This document shows, piece by piece, positions 1 through 6,853 of a stretch of 8,153 nucleotides of DNA (positions are counted from its first letter, which is position 1; each line of letters opens with the position of its first letter). The notes beneath the pieces are model-generated. The model worked only from the letters and a program-made list of their open reading frames with translations, had not been told where the DNA came from and made no database searches. Made by a program: the position numbers and the translations under genes. The stretch is from CBDUUP01 sp965370435 (GTDB lineage Bacteria; Chloroflexota; Anaerolineae; Anaerolineales; UBA11579). Where the stretch lies: the NCBI GenBank assembly GCA_965370435.1, contig CBDUUP010000198.1:1-8153 (forward strand). Direction: 5' to 3'.

Positions 1-6
1 GGTACT

Positions 7-1365
7 ATGATGACAAATAAAACAAAAATGACTGGCGAGGAAATTGTTCGCTTGAGTCGGGAGCATACTTTCTTCTCCTGGTCGGTGCAATCAGCGGTGA
101 GTCCTATCCCCATTGTACGGGCCGAAGGAGTCTACTTCTGGGATGCAGACGGGAAACGCTACATTGACTTTTCCTCCCAGTTGATGAACGTCAATGTCGG
201 CCACCAGCACCCCACGGTGGTCAAGGCCATCCAGGATCAGGCTGGCGATCTCTGCTACACCCATCCGGGCATGGCGACCGAGCCGCGGGCGCGGCTGGGG
301 CAGCGACTGGCCGAAGTCACCCCCGGCGACCTCAATAAGACTTTCTTCTGCTTGGGCGGAGCGGAGGCCAACGAGAACGCCATCAAGATCGCCCGGTATT
401 TCACCGGCAAACACAAGATCCTGGCTCACTACATCTCCTATCACGGCGCAACCCACGGGGCCATCGCCTTGACCGGGGACAGCCGCCGCTGGCCGGTGGA
501 ACCCACCATGCCCGGCGTGGTTCACACCCTCAATCCCTACTGCTACCGCTGTCCCTTCGGATGGACGCGGGACACCTGCCACCGGGAGTGCATCAGCCAC
601 ATCGAGGAAGTTATCCAATACGAAGGGCCGGAACACATCGCCGCCATCATCCTGGAAGGCGTGGTCGGCTCCAACGGACTCATCGTGCCCCCGGACGATT
701 ACTGGCCGCGGATGCGGGAGATCTGCGACAAATACGATATCTTGCTCATCTCCGACGAGGTGATGAGCGGCTTTGGCCGCACGGGGAAATGGTTCTCGGT
801 GGACAACTGGGGAGTAGTGCCAGACATCATCACGATGGCCAAGGGCATCACCGCCGGATACGTCCCTCTGGGAGGAGTCGTAGTCTCGGACCGCATCGCC
901 GAGCATTTTGAGGACAATATGCTCTCCTGCGGCCTCACCTACAGCGCTCACGCCTTGGCCTGCGCGGCCGGAATCGCAACCCTGCAAGTGTACGAGGAAG
1001 ACGGGTTGCTCGAGAACGCCGCCACGGTCGGGAAACATCTAGGGCAGCGATTGGAAGAGATGAAAGCCAAGCACCCCTCCGTGGGCGACGTGCGTTACAT
1101 CGGCCTGTTCGCGGTCATCGAATTGGTCAAGGATAAGGCCACCAAAGAACCCATCGCCGCTCGGAACGCCAAGGGCGCAGAGCTGGCGAAGATGAAAGAG
1201 GTCGGCGCATTCCTGCGGGAGAACGGTCTCTTCACCTTCATCAAGGCCAATATGATCTTCATCGTGCCGCCTTTGCCCATCACCGCCGAACAACTCGACG
1301 AAGGCCTGGAGATCGTTGACCGGGCGATTGAAATTACAGATGCAGTAGCAAAATCTGAAAAATAA
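7..1365 (+). CDS. Class III PLP-dependent aminotransferase (omega-amino acid:pyruvate type)
   Basis: A cytoplasmic fold-type I transaminase that should move an amino group from an omega- or beta-amino acid to a keto acid such as pyruvate, giving a semialdehyde. Visible family marks are the substrate-side N-terminal region with FFSWSVQ, the cofactor phosphate region GGAEANENAIKIAR, the ISDEVMSGFGRTG motif with D250 as the likely partner of the PLP ring nitrogen, and DIITMAKGITAGYVPLGG with K279 as the Schiff-base lysine. At 452 residues it has normal full length. An insertion at residues 179-195 holds four cysteines spaced Cx2C-x8-Cx3C, also found in the other aminotransferase of this window. 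The start is uncertain: ATG occurs at 7, 10 and 28, only six bases precede the first, and no in-frame stop is visible upstream. The next gene, a semialdehyde dehydrogenase, begins 18 bases downstream, which favours a beta-alanine or 3-aminoisobutyrate substrate. Taurine:pyruvate aminotransferase is the main alternative. Family very sure; substrate inferred. Confidence 0.93.
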   Translation: MMTNKTKMTGEEIVRLSREHTFFSWSVQSAVSPIPIVRAEGVYFWDADGKRYIDFSSQLMNVNVGHQHPTVVKAIQDQAGDLCYTHPGMATEPRARLGQRLAEVTPGDLNKTFFCLGGAEANENAIKIARYFTGKHKILAHYISYHGATHGAIALTGDSRRWPVEPTMPGVVHTLNPYCYRCPFGWTRDTCHRECISHIEEVIQYEGPEHIAAIILEGVVGSNGLIVPPDDYWPRMREICDKYDILLISDEVMSGFGRTGKWFSVDNWGVVPDIITMAKGITAGYVPLGGVVVSDRIAEHFEDNMLSCGLTYSAHALACAAGIATLQVYEEDGLLENAATVGKHLGQRLEEMKAKHPSVGDVRYIGLFAVIELVKDKATKEPIAARNAKGAELAKMKEVGAFLRENGLFTFIKANMIFIVPPLPITAEQLDEGLEIVDRAIEITDAVAKSEK

Positions 1366-1373
1366 TAAGAATT

Positions 1374-1377
1374 GGAG
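1374..1377 (+). promoter_or_regulatory. Ribosome binding site deciding the mmsA start
   Basis: GGAG lies six bases before GTG 1384. The longer reading from TTG 1372 would place this Shine-Dalgarno sequence inside the coding region, with nothing comparable upstream of that TTG. The GTG is therefore the better start. Confidence 0.7.
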
Positions 1378-1383
1378 ATATAC

Positions 1384-2859
<1,476 letters not shown>

Positions 2860-2867
2860 CAAAATTT

Positions 2868-2929
2868 TTCACCACAGAGACACAGAGAGCGTCGCTTCGC
2901 TTAGAGAGAAAAACTAAAAAATATACTCT
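2868..2929 (+). repeat. Half copy of intergenic TTCACCACAGAGAC repeat
   Basis: Starts eight bases after the mmsA stop codon with TTCACCACAGAGACACAGAG, continues with GAGAGCGTCGCTTCGCT, and ends in an A-rich stretch closed by ACTCT. The first 40 or so bases match, with few changes, the reverse complement of the right arm of the repeat at 5000-5098. The A-rich spacer resembles that element's centre. The opposite arm is missing, so this looks like a decayed or half element. I recall similar motifs scattered between genes in many environmental bacterial genomes, but cannot count copies here. Confidence 0.75.
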
Positions 2930-2940
2930 TTAGCAATAGG

Positions 2941-2980
2941 TGGATGGCGGATTGCACAAGCCGCCATCCATTATATTTTT
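2941..2980 (+). terminator. Rho-independent terminator-like hairpin after mmsA
   Basis: A perfect 10-bp stem (TGGATGGCGG at 2941-2950 pairing with CCGCCATCCA at 2961-2970) closes a 10-base loop and is followed by TTATATTTTT. It lies about 80 bases after the mmsA stop and about 40 before the exporter gene, so it would separate the aminotransferase-mmsA unit from the exporter-DUF1786 unit. The tail is T-rich but interrupted by A. Confidence 0.72.
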
Positions 2981-3008
2981 AACCTTTCGGGCAATAATCG
3001 GTTAAAAT
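2979..3008 (+). promoter_or_regulatory. Possible sigma-70-like promoter for the exporter gene
   Basis: TAAAAT at 3003-3008 is a fair -10 box. TTAACC at 2979-2984, 18 bases upstream, is a weak -35 box. Transcription would begin around 3015, only a few bases before ATG 3020, so the message would be nearly leaderless. The position after the terminator-like hairpin makes a promoter plausible, but the -35 match is poor. Confidence 0.3.
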
Positions 3009-3019
3009 ACTCGCTCATC

Positions 3020-3805
3020 ATGAGCAATTACGCTAGGTTTATTTTTCTGAGTTTACAGCAGCCCTCCTATTCTCTGGCGGGGATGGTTGCCGTCATCGCT
3101 TTTCTGTATTCCAGCGTTGGCTTTGGGGGGGCGACAGGGTATCTGGCGGCGATGAGTTTGTTTGACGTTCCGGTGAACATCGCCGCCAGTACTGCGCTCA
3201 CCTTGAACTTAATCGTGGCGGGTATCGCCTTCGTCAATTTCTACCGGAGCGGGCATCTGGATACGAGTCTGCTCTGGCCCTTCGTGGTCGCTTCCATCCC
3301 TGCGGCGTTCATTGGAGGATCGCTGAAGGTCAGCCAGAACTTCTATCAAGCGTTATTGAGCATCGTTTTGCTGTATGTAGCGGTTCGGCTGCTGCTGCCG
3401 TCCCCCCAAGCCAAAGACCAAGAACTTCGTCCCCCTCCACCTATTGCTGTTTTCCTCATCATCGGGGCTGGGCTGGGTTTACTGTCAGGCATCATCGGGA
3501 TCGGCGGCGGGGTGTTCCTCTCACCGCTCATCATCCTCTCTGGATGGGCCAACGCGAAGAGAGCCTCGGCTTCGGCGGCGGGTTTCATCCTACTCAATTC
3601 GTTGAGCGGGTTGATTGGACGGGCCTGGAGCGGCACGCTGGAAGTCGGAGAGTTTGGTCTGTGGCTCATTCCCATTGGGATACTGTTCAGCGCCGGAGGC
3701 AGCTCACTTGGAGCGAAATACCTTTCCGGCAAAGCGGTGCGAAAGTTGTTAGGGGTAGTGCTTTTGATCGCCGTCTCACGGTCGGTGATCGCCTGGTTGA
3801 GATAA
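3020..3805 (+). CDS. TauE/SafE-family membrane exporter
   Basis: An integral inner-membrane protein of the sulfite exporter TauE/SafE family (formerly DUF81). Members with known roles move sulfite, sulfoacetate or other organic anions, but many are uncharacterised. The 261-residue protein shows about eight hydrophobic segments in two homologous halves. Each half has a glycine-rich signature: YSSVGFGGATGYLA near residues 30-43, and SGIIGIGGGVFLSPL near residues 156-170, followed by KRASASAAGFILLNSLSGLIG. ATG 3020 has no clear Shine-Dalgarno sequence, and ATG 3083 just before the first membrane segment is a possible alternative. The DUF1786 gene starts 29 bases after its stop, so the two are probably co-transcribed. 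Its cargo here may be an anionic product of the neighbouring catabolic enzymes, which is inference. Family sure, substrate unknown. Confidence 0.85.
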   Translation: MSNYARFIFLSLQQPSYSLAGMVAVIAFLYSSVGFGGATGYLAAMSLFDVPVNIAASTALTLNLIVAGIAFVNFYRSGHLDTSLLWPFVVASIPAAFIGGSLKVSQNFYQALLSIVLLYVAVRLLLPSPQAKDQELRPPPPIAVFLIIGAGLGLLSGIIGIGGGVFLSPLIILSGWANAKRASASAAGFILLNSLSGLIGRAWSGTLEVGEFGLWLIPIGILFSAGGSSLGAKYLSGKAVRKLLGVVLLIAVSRSVIAWLR

Positions 3806-3823
3806 TATTGGAAAAACTATTTT

Positions 3824-3829
3824 AAAGGA
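3824..3829 (+). promoter_or_regulatory. Ribosome binding site of the DUF1786 gene
   Basis: AAAGGA five bases before ATG 3835 fixes the start of the downstream gene. It sits in the 29-base gap after the exporter gene, which shows no terminator, and this supports a two-gene operon. Confidence 0.65.
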
Positions 3830-3834
3830 TATTT

Positions 3835-4980
3835 ATGCAAATATTGACCGTTGATGTAGGAACCGGCACCCAGGACGTTTTCCTCTACGATTCTGAGGTG
3901 GATATAGAGAACGGGTACAAGTTGATCGTGCCCTCCCCGACCATGATGGTGCATCGCCGCATAAAGGAAGCCACCCGGCGAGGGGATGCGGTGCTGCTCA
4001 CCGGGGTGACGATGGGCGGCGGTCCCAGCCACTGGGCGGCGGAGGCGCACGTCCAGACCGGATTGCGGGTGTACGCCACGCCGAACGCGGCCCGAAGTTT
4101 CAATGATGAACTGGAGGCGGTTGGGGAGATGGGGATTGAGGTGGTCAGCGAGGAGGAGGCCGCCAAACTTCCTGATTCGGTGAACCGCATTGAATTGAAA
4201 GATTTCGATTTCCCCGTTATCCAGGAGGCGTTCTCGCAGTTTGGGGTGTCTTTGGATGATCTGGCCGCGGTGGCTGTGGCGGTATTCGACCACGGCAATG
4301 CCCCGCCGAAGTACTCTGACCGCCAATTCCGCTTTGATTATCTAGACGAGCGTCTGCAGGAGGCCAACCGCTTGAGCGCATTCGCTTTCCTCTCCGAGGA
4401 TGTGCCGCCCATTATGACCCGCCTGCAGGCGGTGGTAGATTCTGCCGGGGAGGTGGACGCGCCCCTGGTGGTGATGGATACCGCGCCCGCCGCAGTCCTG
4501 GGCGCGAGCTTCGACCCCACGGTGCGCGAGAGAGAACAGGTCATCATCGCCAACGTGGGGAATTTCCACACCCTGGCTTTCCGCATGGGTAAATCGGGGA
4601 TCGAGGGCGTATTCGAGCACCACACCGGGCTGGTGGATGTCCCCAAGTTGGATCATCTGATCCGTTCGCTGGCGGCGGGCGATCTCACTCACGAGGAAGT
4701 CTTCGCTGACCACGGGCATGGCGCATTGGTGAAGCAAAACCAACCCTTGATCTTCCCATCAAGCGGGTTTGAGGTGGTCGTCACCGGCCCCCGCCGGAAC
4801 TTGATGTCGGCCTCCTCCCTGCGGACTTATTTCGCGGCCCCTTTTGGGGATATGATGATCACGGGATGCTTCGGCTTGTTGTCGGCAACGGCGGATTTGC
4901 TGACCGAATTGAGCGAACCGATCCGAGCCTCGCTGGGGGGTGGAGGTGGGAGCGGCGTCGCTCCCTGGGATGCTGGGTAA
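3835..4980 (+). CDS. DUF1786 protein, ASKHA ATPase-like, function unknown
   Basis: I recognise this as the DUF1786 family, whose members are often labelled pyruvate formate-lyase activating enzyme-like. The 381-residue soluble protein opens with ILTVDVGTGTQDVFLYD (D7, G9, G11), which looks like the phosphate-1 loop of actin/sugar-kinase/Hsp70 ATPases. Further glycine-rich blocks are VTMGGGPSHWA (60-67 region), IIANVGNFHTLAF (240-249), VVVTGPRRNL (314-322) and DMMITGCFG (339-347). It has only one cysteine, so it can carry neither a radical-SAM CxxxCxxC cluster nor the usual two-cysteine iron-sulfur site of HgdC-type dehydratase activators. The inherited activating-enzyme name is therefore unsupported. 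The C-terminus ends in an unusual run of five glycines and a short tail. It lies behind the TauE-family gene with a good ribosome binding site. ATP or sugar-phosphate binding is plausible from the motifs, but the role is unknown. Confidence 0.82.
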   Translation: MQILTVDVGTGTQDVFLYDSEVDIENGYKLIVPSPTMMVHRRIKEATRRGDAVLLTGVTMGGGPSHWAAEAHVQTGLRVYATPNAARSFNDELEAVGEMGIEVVSEEEAAKLPDSVNRIELKDFDFPVIQEAFSQFGVSLDDLAAVAVAVFDHGNAPPKYSDRQFRFDYLDERLQEANRLSAFAFLSEDVPPIMTRLQAVVDSAGEVDAPLVVMDTAPAAVLGASFDPTVREREQVIIANVGNFHTLAFRMGKSGIEGVFEHHTGLVDVPKLDHLIRSLAAGDLTHEEVFADHGHGALVKQNQPLIFPSSGFEVVVTGPRRNLMSASSLRTYFAAPFGDMMITGCFGLLSATADLLTELSEPIRASLGGGGGSGVAPWDAG

Positions 4981-4999
4981 ATTCGAAGGGGAAAACTTT

Positions 5000-5098
5000 T
5001 TCACCACAGAGACGCAGAGAACACAGAGAAAAGGAAAAATAAAAAAACTCTGCGAATCTCCCCTAGCGCAGCGACGCTCTCCGCGTCTCTGCGGTGAA
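5000..5098. repeat. Palindromic MITE-like intergenic repeat
   Basis: The 134-base gap between the two convergent gene blocks is largely this element. The left arm (5000-5019) begins TTCACCACAGAGACGC, and the right arm (5079-5098) is its inverted partner, with 18 of 20 positions complementary. The centre has a further direct ACACAGAGA, an A-rich stretch, and an AGCGACGCT palindrome. It is related to the half copy at 2868-2929. No open reading frame of note lies inside, so it cannot move itself. As RNA it would fold into a long stem in either direction, but no T-tract follows, so a terminator role is only possible. Confidence 0.8.
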
Positions 5099-5114
5099 TG
5101 TTTGTAATTGACGT

Positions 5115-5879
5115 TTACTTCGTATGGACACCGCCGGGGTCCAATTCCTGGCGGATGATGCGCAGTTCCTCATCCGTGGGAACTTGGGTGGTTTGAACGT
5201 CGGGGGCGATCTTGAGCGGCCAATTGACCTCCGCTTGCACTTCTTCAACCGTCACGCCGGGATGAACCGAGGCGAGGACCATCTCGCCGGTATCATCAAA
5301 ATGGAAGACGCACTTATCGGTGACGACCAACTGCGGCCCCGCGCCGGGAATACCCAGAGCGGCCCGCTCGCCGGGGTCGCCGTTCAAGTGACCCGCGCTG
5401 GTGCGGAAGTGCAATTTATCCACAAAGGCGCGTTTGCTCAAGCGCACAATGATAAATATTTTCTTGGCGTGGATGGCGATCTCGCACGCGCCGCCGCTGC
5501 CGGGCAGCCGTATCTTGGGGTTGTCGTAGTCTCCGATCACGGTGCTGTTGAGATTGCCGTAGCGGTCAATCTGCGCCGCGCCCAAGAATGCGACTTCAAT
5601 GCGCCCGCCTTGCAGGTAGTTCATGAAAAGTTCAGACATAGAGCATACCGAGGTGGCCCGGCTGATGAGGGTGGGGTCGCCGATGGAGAGGGGCAGACGG
5701 GCCGGGCGCGCCCCAAATATGCCCGACTCATATACCAACTCCAAATCGGGGGCGACGGTGCGCTGGGCCAGGTTGCAGGCGATATTGGGCAAGCCTACGC
5801 CGACAAAGACTATCCGCTCTCCGGCCAAGGCTCGCGACGAAGAGGTTATCATCATTTCAGTGGGTTTGTAATCTGTCAT
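5115..5879 (-). CDS. gctB: Glutaconate-type CoA-transferase, beta subunit
   Basis: The catalytic subunit of a family I CoA-transferase, which swaps CoA between an acyl-CoA and a free carboxylate through a glutamyl-CoA intermediate. The 254-residue chain has GVGLPN (residues 27-32), matching the glycine-rich oxyanion region, and LVYESGIFG with E51 in the place of the catalytic glutamate. Presence of this glutamate argues against the related IpdAB ring-cleaving hydrolases, which lack it. Later marks are FLGAAQIDRYGNLNST and LPGSGGA. ATG 5879 is chosen because its protein starts right at the family N-terminus (MTDYKPTEMMITSSSRAL), is only five bases from the gctA stop, and is preceded by GGGTGA. 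A longer in-frame reading to 6065 would add 62 residues of non-family sequence inside gctA. The acyl substrate (glutaconate, 3-oxoacid or other) is not determined, so the symbol is by family. Confidence 0.88.
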   Translation of the reverse strand: MTDYKPTEMMITSSSRALAGERIVFVGVGLPNIACNLAQRTVAPDLELVYESGIFGARPARLPLSIGDPTLISRATSVCSMSELFMNYLQGGRIEVAFLGAAQIDRYGNLNSTVIGDYDNPKIRLPGSGGACEIAIHAKKIFIIVRLSKRAFVDKLHFRTSAGHLNGDPGERAALGIPGAGPQLVVTDKCVFHFDDTGEMVLASVHPGVTVEEVQAEVNWPLKIAPDVQTTQVPTDEELRIIRQELDPGGVHTK

Positions 5880-5884
5880 GGCGT

Positions 5885-5890
5885 TCACCC
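5885..5890 (-). promoter_or_regulatory. gctB ribosome binding site overlapping the gctA stop
   Basis: GGGTGA on the minus strand, five bases before ATG 5879, pairs well with the 16S rRNA tail and contains the TGA stop of gctA. This arrangement suggests translational coupling of the two subunits, which would help equal synthesis. Confidence 0.6.
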
Positions 5891-6805
5891 GTAAATCCCA
5901 TAATTGACCGGCTCGGATAGGGCTTCCCCAGGGGCTAACCGCTCCCAGATGTCCGGTTCGCCAGCTTCCAGCTTCGCTAGATACCCTTCCCAATCTTCCA
6001 CCCCATAGACCCATTCTTCCAGCCAGGCCTGGACCGCGGCTTCCTCCCGTGAGATACGGTCCCATTCCCGATAGAATTGGTTATCCCGGTCGTAGTAGCC
6101 CTGGACGCAGGAGGGATGGGTGCCGTAGGGCTGGTGGACTACCGCATCGACAATCAGGTTGGGGATCAGGGTGCGGTTGGGGTCGCTGCGGATGACGGCT
6201 TCGTCCACGATCTCTTCGACCACCACAATGACGTGTTTGGCGGCGAAGGCCACCTCTTTCTGCATCCCCACCAACCCCCATAGCTGGGTGTTGCCGCTGG
6301 CGTCGCATCGCTGGGCGTGGACGACCGCCAGGTCAGGGTTGAGAGCTGGGACGACGGCGATCTGGCCGTCGCTGTAGGGATCGTCTATGAAACGGATGCG
6401 AGGATTGACCGTGGGCTGGTCTGCGCCCAGGTAGCTGCGCAGAGGGAAGAAGGGCAGCTTCGCGGCCCCGGCCATATAGCGGCTGACCATGCCGAAGTGG
6501 GAATACTCTTCAATCTCCAGCGGATGAGGGATGCCCTTCTCTACGGCCCGGCGGATGCAGTGCAGGGATCCCACGCCGGGGTTGCCCATGTAGCTGAACA
6601 CCAGCTTCCGGGCGCATCCGGCGGCGATCATTTGGTCGTAGATCAAATCGGGGGTCATCCGGCACAGGGTGAGGTCGCGCCTCCCCTGGCGGATGACCTC
6701 GTGGGCGGCGGCGAAAGAGATGAAGGAGGTGAAGCCCTCAATGGCGATGGTATCCCCATCGTGGACGTATTCGGTGATGGCCTCCCGCATGGTGATCATT
6801 TTCAT
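5885..6805 (-). CDS. gctA: Glutaconate-type CoA-transferase, alpha subunit
   Basis: The alpha subunit partner of gctB, needed for the heteromeric CoA-transferase. At 306 residues it is close to the family length of about 320. The N-terminus (REAITEYVHDGDTIAIEGFTSF, residues 7-28) carries the typical glycine-phenylalanine turn. The centre has ALNPDLAVVHAQRCDASGN, and the C-terminal part has THPSCVQGYYDRDNQFYREWD, all typical of GctA. ATG 6805 is supported by GGAG seven bases upstream. gctB follows after five bases, so the two form one unit. Upstream on the same strand is an aminotransferase gene 48 bases away, with a terminator-like hairpin between. The pairing with an aminotransferase suggests use of an organic acid derived from an amino acid, but the acyl donor and acceptor cannot be read from sequence. 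Confidence 0.9.
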   Translation of the reverse strand: MKMITMREAITEYVHDGDTIAIEGFTSFISFAAAHEVIRQGRRDLTLCRMTPDLIYDQMIAAGCARKLVFSYMGNPGVGSLHCIRRAVEKGIPHPLEIEEYSHFGMVSRYMAGAAKLPFFPLRSYLGADQPTVNPRIRFIDDPYSDGQIAVVPALNPDLAVVHAQRCDASGNTQLWGLVGMQKEVAFAAKHVIVVVEEIVDEAVIRSDPNRTLIPNLIVDAVVHQPYGTHPSCVQGYYDRDNQFYREWDRISREEAAVQAWLEEWVYGVEDWEGYLAKLEAGEPDIWERLAPGEALSEPVNYGIYG

Positions 6806-6812
6806 GGTTTCG

Positions 6813-6816
6813 CTCC
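6813..6816 (-). promoter_or_regulatory. gctA ribosome binding site abutting a T-tract
   Basis: GGAG on the minus strand with a seven-base spacer to ATG 6805. It begins immediately after the seven-T tract of the upstream hairpin, leaving no room for a promoter between them. Confidence 0.75.
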
Positions 6817-6843
6817 AAAAAAAGACGCCCCACCGGGGCGTCT
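6817..6843 (-). terminator. Terminator-like hairpin between the aminotransferase and gctA
   Basis: On the minus strand a perfect 9-bp stem (AGACGCCCC / GGGGCGTCT) with a three-base loop is followed by seven T. This is a textbook intrinsic terminator shape, 11 bases after the aminotransferase stop. The plus strand has no T-tract after the hairpin, so it acts in the minus direction if at all. The adjoining TTGTAGAGACGCCCC sequence recalls GTAGAGACGC-type dispersed repeats known from some bacterial genomes, so it may derive from such an element. Confidence 0.78.
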
Positions 6844-6853
6844 CTACAAATAA

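Noticed and set aside
91..1038. Minus-strand open frame of 315 codons opposite the left aminotransferase
   Set aside because: Antisense shadow in GC-rich coding DNA; the plus-strand frame carries all the aminotransferase motifs and the right length.
5000..5098. CRISPR array or riboswitch in the convergent gap
   Set aside because: There are only two inverted arms and no regularly spaced direct repeats; the gap lies between gene 3' ends, not upstream of a gene.
5124..5894. Long plus-strand open frame of 256 codons opposite gctB
   Set aside because: It is the antisense shadow of gctB and the end of gctA; its translation resembles no family I know, while the minus-strand frame is full of CoA-transferase motifs.
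3835..6805. Glutamate fermentation by the hydroxyglutarate route (GctAB plus an HgdC-like activator)
   Set aside because: GctAB would fit, but the ASKHA-like DUF1786 protein has only one cysteine and lacks the activator's iron-sulfur site, and no dehydratase subunits are present.
5115..6805. IpdAB-type steroid ring-cleaving hydrolase instead of a CoA-transferase
   Set aside because: The beta subunit keeps the catalytic glutamate in YESG, which the IpdAB group lacks, and no steroid genes are nearby.
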